DNA of 7,361 nucleotides from the NCBI GenBank assembly GCA_022573935.1, contig JACZTE010000041.1, forward strand, positions 1 through 7,361, read 5' to 3'. This DNA comes from Chloroflexota bacterium (lineage in GTDB: Bacteria; Chloroflexota; Dehalococcoidia; DSTF01; RBG-16-68-14). The translations under genes and the position numbers were made by a program. Shown here piece after piece: positions 1-5,721 of the stretch (positions within the stretch are counted from its first letter, which is position 1; every line of letters begins with the position of its first letter). The notes under the pieces were generated by a model. It was not told where the DNA came from. It saw nothing but the letters and a program-made list of their open reading frames with translations, and ran no database searches.

Positions 1-310
1 TGAGCCACTGGCCGGCCGCGATGTTATCTTGGTGGAGGACATCGTCGATACCGGCATGACCCTGAATACCCTGTTGCAAGAGCTCCAGGTCAGGCGGCCG
101 GCCTCGCTGAAGGTGTGTACGCTCCTCGACAAACGAGTGCGCCGGCTGGTGGACGTGCCAATCGAGTATGTGGGGTTCGAGGTGCCGGACGAGTTTGTGG
201 TGGGGTACGGGCTCGACTTCCGACAGAAGTTCCGCAATCTCCCGTTCATCGCCACGTTGAAGCGGGACTGGATGCGCACGCATTTGGAGACAAAGATCGG
301 CCCCGAGTAA
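1..310 (+). CDS. hpt: Hypoxanthine phosphoribosyltransferase, 3' part only
   Basis: This is the C-terminal 102 residues of a purine-salvage enzyme that joins hypoxanthine or guanine to PRPP to give IMP or GMP in the cytosol. The reading frame is open from base 2, so the start lies outside the window; bacterial HPRTs are about 175-185 aa, so some 75 residues are missing. The fragment opens almost directly on the PRPP-binding loop, VEDIVDTGMTL, with the acidic pair E12-D13 and D16-T17-G18. It is followed by the LLDK segment, whose lysine lies in the purine-binding region of the family. The closing block VGFEVPDEFVVGYGLDF then RNLP is typical of HPRT and distinguishes it from adenine or xanthine phosphoribosyltransferases. 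It ends in TAA. No clear hairpin terminator follows. The family call is firm; preference for hypoxanthine versus guanine cannot be read here. Confidence 0.93.
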   Translation, partial: EPLAGRDVILVEDIVDTGMTLNTLLQELQVRRPASLKVCTLLDKRVRRLVDVPIEYVGFEVPDEFVVGYGLDFRQKFRNLPFIATLKRDWMRTHLETKIGPE

Positions 311-528
311 CCGCCTCCCGTGCCTTCGGCTTCAACCTCCACCGGCTGTTTCCCTTCGGCCGCCCTTTCGGGAAGCCTTCGGGTCTTGCCGGCTTTGTCC
401 ACCGGAGCTCGGGCCCTAGCCACTTGGGGCCGGATCGCAGAGTACCACGGGAGAGCTAGCCTGTCAAGGGGAATACGCTGCATAATGGCTAATTCTTTGC
501 TTCACAAATGCGGCTGCATGTTGCTCGC

Positions 529-556
529 TTGACATCGCCGAACGGGAAGCTATACT
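529..556 (+). promoter_or_regulatory. Sigma70-type promoter of the di-iron gene
   Basis: A perfect -35 hexamer TTGACA (529-534) and a -10 hexamer TATACT (551-556) are separated by 16 bp. Transcription would start near 562-565, leaving a leader of about 65 nt before the ATG at 629. This is the best match to the vegetative consensus in the window. It suggests the gene is transcribed independently of hpt. Confidence 0.75.
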
Positions 557-573
557 AAGGGGAGTGCGCTGGC

Positions 574-587
574 TTAGCGTCCGCTAA
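574..587. promoter_or_regulatory. Candidate operator: TTAGCG-TC-CGCTAA palindrome
   Basis: Two perfect 6-bp inverted arms are separated by 2 bp, about 10-25 bp after the predicted transcription start. They are flanked by AGTGCG direct repeats at 563-568 and 591-596. A repressor bound here would block early elongation. The arms are also short enough to occur by chance, and the RNA hairpin would be poor because its loop is only 2 nt. Confidence 0.35.
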
Positions 588-628
588 ATTAGTGCGACAG
601 TCCTCGATGACAGTACCAGGAGGCAGCC

Positions 629-1693
629 ATGGCAGTCGATGAGAAAACCGCGAGCATGTTGGAGACAGAGTCGGCCGATTCACCCGCCGTCGATCTTAGC
701 TGGCTGGACCTGAATCAGACGTGGGGCATGCAGGCCAAGCCAGGGAAGCGCGGTCTCACCCTGGACGAGATCAACATCGGTCCGTACGGGCCGCCGGGCG
801 ATGAGTCACACGAGTTTACCGTTCGCGCTCGCGGCGCTGCCAAGCGAGAAGGGGTGCCGCGGATCGGCTATTACTTGAACAAAAAATCCGACGTCTGGTC
901 GAAGAACGCCACGCTCCTCTACGAGGAAGCCGTGCAGCGGCAGTGGTCCTCCGCGACGGATATCCCGTGGGAGACGCTGGAGCCGCTGCCCGACGAGATC
1001 GAGAGGGCGATGTGCCAGCTCTGCACGTTTCTCACTGAGGTGGAGTTCATCGCCGGCGATACGCCGGCCCAGTGGATCCCGAGGATCAGCAACGAGCACT
1101 TTGAGACGAAGATGTTCCTCTGCAGCCAGGTGATGGACGAGGCGCGCCACCTGGACGTGTTCCGCAAGCGGGCGCTGGCGAACGGTGGGGGACTGCTCCA
1201 GGCCAGCCCCACCTCTTCGCTGCGCACCATCATCGACGCCCGCGACTTCACAGAGATGTCCGCCATCATGCACGTGCAGGCGGAAGGCTTCATCCAGTCG
1301 ATGTTCCGCATGGGGGAGCTCATCGCTCAGAATGAGGCGGAGAAGCGCATCTTCCGCCTCTGCGCTCAGGACGAATCGCGCCACCTCGGCTTCGGCGTCA
1401 TGCACCTCAAGTACGTGCTGGAGACCGAGCCGGAGCGACGGGAGGAGATCCACTCCTACCTGGACGAGTCGGAGACCGCCGATCCAGAGACCGGGACGTT
1501 TGGGATTCAGGTGGCTGAGTCGCTCATCATCCTGTTGGGCGGCGGCAAGAAGAACAGCGACGAGGGGTTCAATAAGTTCATGGCGCTGCGTAAGCGACAG
1601 GTGCAGGAGTACATCCACCGGCTGGACGTGGCGGGCCTGGACGACCGGCGCGAGCGCATGGACCCGGTGATGCGCATGGCGCTGGAGGTCTAG
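629..1693 (+). CDS. Ferritin-like di-iron oxygenase/oxidase family protein
   Basis: This predicted soluble 354-aa protein probably carries a two-iron centre that activates O2; the substrate is unknown. The ligand pattern of the ferritin-like/R2 fold is visible: a helix with E137 or E139 (TEVEFIAGD), then E171-A-R-H174 (MDEARH), then E219 (HVQAEGF), then E249-S-R-H252 (QDESRH). The two DExRH motifs recall the AurF/CmlI N-oxygenases. However, the position seven residues before the last ligand His, where from memory AurF has an extra His, is C245, so the simpler four-carboxylate, two-histidine set seems to apply. Residues 1-75 form a charged N-terminal extension with no signal peptide. The ATG is fixed by AGGAGG at 618-623, 5 nt upstream. 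The gene is a single unit between its own promoter and a strong terminator. It could instead be an R2-like oxidase; the fold is much surer than the reaction. Confidence 0.82.
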   Translation: MAVDEKTASMLETESADSPAVDLSWLDLNQTWGMQAKPGKRGLTLDEINIGPYGPPGDESHEFTVRARGAAKREGVPRIGYYLNKKSDVWSKNATLLYEEAVQRQWSSATDIPWETLEPLPDEIERAMCQLCTFLTEVEFIAGDTPAQWIPRISNEHFETKMFLCSQVMDEARHLDVFRKRALANGGGLLQASPTSSLRTIIDARDFTEMSAIMHVQAEGFIQSMFRMGELIAQNEAEKRIFRLCAQDESRHLGFGVMHLKYVLETEPERREEIHSYLDESETADPETGTFGIQVAESLIILLGGGKKNSDEGFNKFMALRKRQVQEYIHRLDVAGLDDRRERMDPVMRMALEV

Positions 1694-1718
1694 CGGCCGA
1701 AGCTAATTACGTAACACA

Positions 1719-1754
1719 ACAAAGCGCCCCCTGACATGTCAGGGGGCGCTTTGT
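1719..1754. terminator. Bidirectional terminator, perfect 36-bp palindrome
   Basis: The two halves are exact reverse complements. The RNA can form a 16-bp stem (1719-1734 with 1739-1754) closed by a CATG tetraloop, with a core of GCGCCCCCTGA. It starts 25 nt after the stop of the di-iron gene and ends 21 nt before the stop of the convergent acyl-CoA synthetase gene. The RNA downstream is only moderately U-rich in each direction (CTTTGTGTGTG on plus, CTTTGTTGTGTT on minus). It therefore probably serves both genes, but not as a textbook U-tract terminator. Confidence 0.85.
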
Positions 1755-1775
1755 GTGTGCTTGTGGGGCTCAGGC

Positions 1776-3725
1776 TCAGCCTGAGTGTTCCTCTGCCTCT
1801 GGCGCGTCGCCGTCGTTCGCCGGCTGAGGCTCCTCGCTGGTGGGCGGCAGCTGGTCTGCGGCCTGCTCCTCCCAGCGCTTGAGGTCGAAGGGGTACGACT
1901 CCTGGATCTGGCCGCGGGCGATCTTCAAGAGGGCCGTCTTGGGCAGTGGAGTGTCCGTGAGGATCAGTTCGGTTACGCGTTTGTACGGGGCCAGATTGCG
2001 GGCGAAGGCGTCCAGCTCCTCCTGCACGAGCTTGTGAACCGAGGCCTCGCTGACCGGCTCGTCGCGCTCCTTGAGCCGCGCCAGTACGCCCGCTATGTTT
2101 GGCCAGATGATAGCGCCTACCAGCGTCTTGTTCCGGTTGTGGCGGCCGACGACGCAGATATCTTCAATCAGTTCGCTCCCGCTAAAGCGCTCCTCTAACT
2201 CATCGGGCATGACCTTCTCGCCGGAGTCGAGCACGATCACGTACTTGCTGCGGCCGGTGATCCAGATGTTGCCTTCGTCGTCGATACGGCCCAGGTCGCC
2301 GGTGCGGAACCAGTCGCCCACCTTGGCCGCGCTGGTCTCCTCCGGCGCTTTCCAATAGCCGGCGAAGATGTTGGGGCCGCGCACTACCAGCTCACCCTCG
2401 CCGTGGAGGTGGACGTAAATCTCCTTCTCCGGCACGTCGATCAGTGCGACTTCGACGCCAGGGATGGCTGGGCCTACCGAGCCCGCCTGCTCCTCGTAGT
2501 AGTTGCTAAAGAGAAACTTCCGTGGGTTCCAGTGCTGGACGGCGATGCCGGGCGCCCCCTCGGTCAGCCCCCAGCCCTGGAGGATAGGCAGCCCCAGCCG
2601 GTAGAAGTTTTGGGCCAGTTCCGAGTTGAGGGCGGCGCCGCCGCTTAACAGAAAGCGTAGGCTCCCGCCCAGCTGCTGGTGTACCTCTCGGAAGACCAAC
2701 CGCCCCAGGTTGACCCCGGTGCGCCGTTTGGCGACGTCCACCACCCGCAGTCCCCGCTCGAACAGCTCCAGCCGGCCCTGCGCCTCCGCGCGGCGTAGAA
2801 TCGCCCGGTAGACCTGCTCGAACAGCGCGGGCACGCCCAGGAAGATGGTAGGCTTCGTCTCCTGCATACGGTCGCGCACGCGCAGCAGGTCGTTCTCGAA
2901 GGTGAGCTCACTGCCAATAGAGAAGGCGAACAGGAAGAGGATGAAAGGGAAGGCGTGATGCATAGGCAGCACGTGGATGATCCGGTCCTTCTCATCGAAT
3001 GGAATGACCTGTTTCGCCGACTCGACGTTCGACATGAAGTTCTTGTGAGTGAGCATGACGCCTTTCATGCCGCCCGTCGTGCCCGAGGTGTAGACGATGG
3101 AGGCGAGATCGTCCGGCTCAACCTGTAGCTGTCGGAGGGCCGCTCGGCTCTCGTCCGTCGCCTGTGCCGCTACCTGATCGAACGGTAGCTGACTAGGCCG
3201 GCCTCGCCGCAGGAAGCCCGGTGGCTGGCCGGACTGCGCCGTAGCCTTGCCGACGATGATCACGTTGCTCACGCCGGGGAGGTGGTCGCCCAGCCGCTCG
3301 AGGACGCGCGTGGAGACGATAGCGATGCGAGCGTCTGTCCTCTCGACGAGCTCTTCGACCTCAGCGCCCTTGAGTTCGGTGTAGAGCGGTACCGCTACGC
3401 CGCCGGCGAGGGAGAGGCCGTAGAAGCCGGTGGCCCATGACAGGCCGTTTTCACAGATGATGACGACTCGGTCGCCTTTCTGAAGGCCGAGCGCGATGAG
3501 CCCGGCGGCGAAGTCGTTCGCCTGGCGCCACGTCTCCTCGAAAGTGAGCGTACGCCACTGACCTTCCTCTTTCTGCTGAATCGCCACCCTGTGCCCGAAG
3601 CGTGCGGCGGCATCGGCGACCATCCCTGGGATGGTGAGCGGGGTGGAGCTGGTACGAATGAGCGTTTCTCCTGGGTCCTTGTCGAGCTTTGGCTTGAACG
3701 GATTGATCATGATAGCGGGACGCAT
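1776..3725 (-). CDS. Long-chain acyl-CoA synthetase (AMP-forming, FAA1/FadD15-like)
   Basis: This enzyme activates a fatty acid with ATP to an acyl-adenylate, then passes it to CoA, feeding beta-oxidation or lipid synthesis. The 649-aa product has the ANL order of motifs: phosphate loop YTSGTTGGMKG at residues 212-222, HVLPMHHAF around 251-259, SGGAAL at 361-366, GWGLTEGAP at 384-392, WFRTGD ending at 477, the hinge region GRSKYVIV from 491, and the C-terminal LPKTALLKIAR, whose K601 sits at the catalytic lysine position. The usual glycine of the GKIxR signature is leucine here. The length and GWGLTEG variant favour the long-chain FAA1 group over acetyl- or short-chain enzymes. The last 20 or so residues are an acidic, proline-rich tail. 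The ATG at 3725 is chosen over an in-frame ATG at 3770 because AAGGAGG precedes it by 4 nt. Chain-length specificity is not visible. Confidence 0.9.
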   Translation of the reverse strand: MRPAIMINPFKPKLDKDPGETLIRTSSTPLTIPGMVADAAARFGHRVAIQQKEEGQWRTLTFEETWRQANDFAAGLIALGLQKGDRVVIICENGLSWATGFYGLSLAGGVAVPLYTELKGAEVEELVERTDARIAIVSTRVLERLGDHLPGVSNVIIVGKATAQSGQPPGFLRRGRPSQLPFDQVAAQATDESRAALRQLQVEPDDLASIVYTSGTTGGMKGVMLTHKNFMSNVESAKQVIPFDEKDRIIHVLPMHHAFPFILFLFAFSIGSELTFENDLLRVRDRMQETKPTIFLGVPALFEQVYRAILRRAEAQGRLELFERGLRVVDVAKRRTGVNLGRLVFREVHQQLGGSLRFLLSGGAALNSELAQNFYRLGLPILQGWGLTEGAPGIAVQHWNPRKFLFSNYYEEQAGSVGPAIPGVEVALIDVPEKEIYVHLHGEGELVVRGPNIFAGYWKAPEETSAAKVGDWFRTGDLGRIDDEGNIWITGRSKYVIVLDSGEKVMPDELEERFSGSELIEDICVVGRHNRNKTLVGAIIWPNIAGVLARLKERDEPVSEASVHKLVQEELDAFARNLAPYKRVTELILTDTPLPKTALLKIARGQIQESYPFDLKRWEEQAADQLPPTSEEPQPANDGDAPEAEEHSG

Positions 3726-3729
3726 CTCT

Positions 3730-3736
3730 CCTCCTT
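3730..3736 (-). promoter_or_regulatory. Ribosome site that fixes the acyl-CoA synthetase start
   Basis: AAGGAGG on the minus strand lies 4 nt before the ATG at 3725-3723. The longer alternative from 3770 would translate through this site and add 15 residues (MDRSRCLTRGSEGGE) unlike the family N-terminus. Confidence 0.8.
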
Positions 3737-3861
3737 CGCTACCTCGAGTAAGGCATCTCGACCGGTCCATCGGACGGATCGGCGCTCTTGCAAGACGACG
3801 GGGATCCTAGCAATCGCCGTCAGGCCCCAGCCCCGCCTCAAGCAAGTTCGCCACTCCCTCT

Positions 3862-3867
3862 AGTATA
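3862..3867 (-). promoter_or_regulatory. Weak -10 element in the sigma/acyl-CoA synthetase gap
   Basis: The 195-bp gap 3726-3920 contains TATACT on the minus strand, identical to the -10 of the di-iron gene. It is about 137 nt upstream of the synthetase ATG. No good -35 hexamer is found 15-18 bp further upstream, so the site may be an activator-dependent promoter or chance. No terminator is evident after the sigma gene, so read-through is equally possible. Confidence 0.3.
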
Positions 3868-3920
3868 ACGCTTTGCGATGTTAGACGGTTCGCGAATGGG
3901 CGTTGTCGCTTCAGGCTACT

Positions 3921-5243
3921 CTATTCTTCGTCTTCGAATAGGCGACGCTGGTGGCGCTGACGTAGCTTGTTGAGCGCCTGCGCCTCGATCTGGCGTGCGC
4001 GCTCCCGCGTGACGCCCAGAGCGTTGCCTACCACGTCCAGCGTGCGCGCCCTACCGTCGGCGATGCCGAAGCGCAGCTCGATCACCCGACGCTCCCGATC
4101 CGTGAGCACGCTCAGCGCATCGCGCACACGTGCCCGCAGCAGCTCGCGGGTGGCCTCCTCCTCCGGCGAGGGCGAGAGGATGTCCTCCAGCAGGCTGCCC
4201 AGCGTGCTCTCGTCCTCCTCGCCCACCGGCGTCTCCAACGAGATCACCGATTGGCGAAGCGCGCGCGCCGCCTCGCGCACCTTCTCCTGACTCATGCCCA
4301 TGAAGCGGGAGAGCTCGGTCACTTTCGGCTCGCGGCCGAAGTACTGGAACAGCCGCTCCCGCGCCTGCGTGTACTTCGAGATCAGCTCGTTGATGTGGAT
4401 AGGCAGGCGAATGGTGCGTGCCTTGTCGGCGATGGCGCGGCCGACGGCCTGCCGGATCCACCACGTCGCGTAGGTGCTGAAGCGGTAGCCCTTGCGGTAC
4501 TCGAACTTCTCCACCGCCCGCATCAGGCCGGCGTTCCCCTCCTGTACCAGGTCCATCAGCGGCAGACCGCGGGAGGCGTGCTTCTTCGCCACGCTCACCA
4601 CCAGGCGCAGGTTGGCGTTCACCATGTGCTCTTCCGCGCGAGCCGTCTCCTCTCGCGAGCGGCGAACGGGCGGCGTGAGCGTCTTGAGCAGCACCATCAG
4701 CTTCTTGTTGCGCAGGGTGGCGCCGCCTTCAACCAGCTTCAGCGCCTGCACCATCTCCGGCGATGGTTCCGGACCGAAGATGCGCAGCCCCGAGGAGAGG
4801 CAAATGATCGGGTTCCGAACGTGGTTCAAGCTCTCGCGCACGTATTGTGGCAGCTTGCGCTCCAGCCTGGGAGGGATGGTGTGATCGATCGCCTCCTTCA
4901 GCTTCGGGCTGCTCAGCTCATCGATCAGCCCGCCGTCCGGTGGCGGAAAGCCGCGAATGGCGCGGCCCGATCGCGCGATCCGCAGACCGTCGACCATCGA
5001 TCGCAGCAGGCGGTAGATGAGCTCCTCTAATGTCGGCAGCGAGTCCGTCTCCTCGGCGTAGACTTCGCTTAGATGCGTGAGGACGCGGCCGTGCTCGATC
5101 TTCTTGAAGAGATCGACCTCTTCCTGCGGCGTGAGGAGCTTGAACCGCGCGATCTCGTTGAGATAGAGCTCTACAGAGTCAGGGAGCTCTATCTCCCGTG
5201 TCGCTGCCGCTTTAGCGGACGCTGCTGTTGCTCGCTTGGCCAT
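3921..5243 (-). CDS. RNA polymerase sigma factor, sigma-70 family (RpoD/SigA-like)
   Basis: This 440-aa promoter-recognition subunit of RNA polymerase has all the conserved regions except 1.1. Region 1.2 is near residues 21-52 ([20 protein letters not shown]). Regions 2.1-2.4 span about 203-275, with [31 protein letters not shown] and [20 protein letters not shown], which melts and reads the -10. Region 3 follows the [11 protein letters not shown] junction. Region 4 at about 369-430 ends in the -35-reading helix [19 protein letters not shown]. About 150 unfamiliar residues (52-202) lie between regions 1.2 and 2.1, as in the non-conserved insert of larger primary sigmas. The C-terminus [14 protein letters not shown] lacks the LRHPSRS-type ending of principal factors, so this may be a group 2 paralogue. 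AAGGAG is 3 nt before the ATG. It sits 36 bp behind the zinc-ribbon gene, probably in one operon. Confidence 0.93.
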   Translation of the reverse strand: MAKRATAASAKAAATREIELPDSVELYLNEIARFKLLTPQEEVDLFKKIEHGRVLTHLSEVYAEETDSLPTLEELIYRLLRSMVDGLRIARSGRAIRGFPPPDGGLIDELSSPKLKEAIDHTIPPRLERKLPQYVRESLNHVRNPIICLSSGLRIFGPEPSPEMVQALKLVEGGATLRNKKLMVLLKTLTPPVRRSREETARAEEHMVNANLRLVVSVAKKHASRGLPLMDLVQEGNAGLMRAVEKFEYRKGYRFSTYATWWIRQAVGRAIADKARTIRLPIHINELISKYTQARERLFQYFGREPKVTELSRFMGMSQEKVREAARALRQSVISLETPVGEEDESTLGSLLEDILSPSPEEEATRELLRARVRDALSVLTDRERRVIELRFGIADGRARTLDVVGNALGVTRERARQIEAQALNKLRQRHQRRLFEDEE

Positions 5244-5279
5244 CTTCTCCTTGCTTGTTGCTCACCGAAACGATACGGC

Positions 5280-5477
5280 TTACACGACGTCTGGGAGCGG
5301 CCACTTCAGGTCGCAGCTCATGCAGCGCGCCTGCACCAGCGTGTCTCCGCTCCAGTAGCTCATCGTGAAGAACTTCCGGCAGCGGGGGCACTGCTGATCC
5401 CCCAGCAGCACCCGGTGCTCGTTCGCCTGAGCCGGGTCGCCTGCGGGCTGCCCTTCGTCGTGGCGCTTCGACGTCAA
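5280..5477 (-). CDS. Small zinc-ribbon protein, function unknown
   Basis: This 65-aa product has two cysteine pairs, C30-P-R-C33 and C52-M-S-C55, spaced 18 residues apart. That is the layout of a zinc ribbon or rubredoxin-like knuckle, with aromatic residues between (FFTMSYW) and KWPLP after. The first 25 residues are polar and probably disordered. No family name is recognised; small proteins of this type often bind nucleic acid or another protein. The start is TTG at 5477, with AGAGGT about 7 nt upstream. An in-frame TAG lies just four codons upstream of that TTG, so no longer start exists. A GTG at codon 23 would still keep both cysteine pairs but has no ribosome site. It precedes the sigma gene by 36 bp on the same strand, which suggests co-expression. 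The start region lies in a 50-bp tandem duplication. Confidence 0.72.
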   Translation of the reverse strand: MTSKRHDEGQPAGDPAQANEHRVLLGDQQCPRCRKFFTMSYWSGDTLVQARCMSCDLKWPLPDVV

Positions 5478-5553
5478 TACACACCTCTACGATCGATTGT
5501 ACATTCGTCGTGGCGCTTCGACGTCAACACATACCTCTATGATCGATTGTACA
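5454..5553. repeat. 50-bp tandem duplication, two copies
   Basis: Copy 1 is 5454-5503 and copy 2 is 5504-5553, directly abutting. They match at 47 of 50 positions; all three differences are C/T transitions (5478/5528, 5482/5532, 5490/5540). Each copy, read on the minus strand, contains TACAAT, an AGAGGT ribosome site, a TTG start and the first eight codons of the zinc-ribbon gene. Copy 1 holds the real gene start. Since 50 is not a multiple of 3, copy 2 is out of frame with it. No further copy is found on either side. Confidence 0.95.
5474..5527 (-). CDS. Possible 17-codon leader peptide from duplicated start
   Basis: The TTG start in repeat copy 2 opens a short frame, MTSKRHDECTIDRRGVY, ending in TGA at 5476-5474. 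This stop overlaps the TTG start of the zinc-ribbon gene (5477-5475) as TTGA, a typical translational-coupling overlap. It has the same AGAGGT ribosome site at the same spacing as the real gene. It would be transcribed from the promoter at 5546-5573. Its first eight residues equal those of the zinc-ribbon protein. It may be a functional coupling leader or only a by-product of the duplication. Confidence 0.35.
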   Translation of the reverse strand: MTSKRHDECTIDRRGVY

Positions 5554-5573
5554 CTTGTTTGCTTTACTGTCGA
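5546..5573 (-). promoter_or_regulatory. Promoter of the zinc-ribbon/sigma transcription unit
   Basis: On the minus strand, TCGACA (5573-5568, one mismatch to TTGACA) and TACAAT (5551-5546) are separated by 16 bp. Transcription would start near 5539, just upstream of the ribosome site in repeat copy 2. The -35 lies outside the duplication and the -10 inside it. The second TACAAT, in copy 1, therefore has no matching -35. Confidence 0.55.
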
Positions 5574-5606
5574 GGGGGCGGGGGAAGAAACTATGCGAAA
5601 AAGTAC

Positions 5607-5618
5607 GTACAATTGATC
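5607..5618 (+). promoter_or_regulatory. Plus-strand copy of GTACAATYGATC motif, possible -10 for the TlpA-like gene
   Basis: GTACAATTGATC here matches, at 11 of 12 bases, the minus-strand motif GTACAATCGATC found in both repeat copies (5502-5491 and 5552-5541). It contains TACAAT at 5608-5613, about 110 nt before the TlpA-like start. No good -35 lies 16-18 bp upstream, so it may be a weak promoter or a protein-binding site shared by the divergent units. Confidence 0.35.
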
Positions 5619-5711
5619 TTGGAGGGTGATCTTCGGGAGAGAACACACTGAAGCCTCGTGGTGATCGGGCGCACATCTGCAGGATGCACGCAGCGCGAGG
5701 ATGGTAGCACT

Positions 5712-5716
5712 GGAGG
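5712..5716 (+). promoter_or_regulatory. Ribosome site that fixes the TlpA-like start
   Basis: GGAGG followed by a 5-nt spacer (TACCG) precedes the ATG at 5722. The upstream in-frame ATG at 5701 has only a GAGG directly touching it, too close to work well. Confidence 0.75.
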
Positions 5717-5721
5717 TACCG

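Larger units (their letters stand above)
311..628. other. Non-coding gap between hpt and the di-iron gene
   Basis: This 318-bp stretch has no believable gene. Open frames crossing it (for example 320-532) have no ribosome site and a low-complexity, unfamiliar product. The left half is rich in CCTTCGG heptamers, at 323-329, 353-359 and 376-382. It can form only a weak 5-bp stem (350-354 with 370-374), so I do not call a terminator for hpt. The right half is less GC-rich and carries the promoter, palindrome and ribosome site listed separately. Confidence 0.7.

Noticed and set aside
350..374. Terminator after hpt
   Set aside because: The stem is only 5 bp with a 15-nt loop and there is no U-tract.
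806..1618. Long minus-strand open frame of 270 codons across the di-iron gene
   Set aside because: It is antisense to a gene with clear catalytic motifs, its product is a Leu/His/Arg-rich composition typical of a shadow frame in GC-rich DNA, and it has no ribosome site.
3768..3770. Upstream ATG as start of the acyl-CoA synthetase
   Set aside because: The strong AAGGAGG lies between it and the ATG at 3725, and the added 15 residues do not look like the family.
4251..5030. Plus-strand open frame of 259 codons inside the sigma gene
   Set aside because: It is antisense to conserved sigma regions 2 and 3 and has no recognisable domain or start signal.
5212..5484. Alternative minus-strand 90-codon frame over the zinc-ribbon gene (start MCIDVEAP)
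   Set aside because: It overlaps the zinc-ribbon frame, lacks the paired cysteines and is Arg/Ala-rich. The cysteine pattern favours the frame starting at 5477.
5454..5553. CRISPR-like array
   Set aside because: There are only two abutting copies with no spacers, so it is a tandem duplication.
5073..5651. Plus-strand frame of 192 codons spanning the sigma 5' end, zinc-ribbon gene and repeats
   Set aside because: It crosses two genes and the duplicated control region on the opposite strand, and the product has no recognisable motif.
5701..5703. Upstream ATG as start of the TlpA-like protein
   Set aside because: It lacks a properly spaced ribosome site, whereas the ATG at 5722 has GGAGG at 5 nt.
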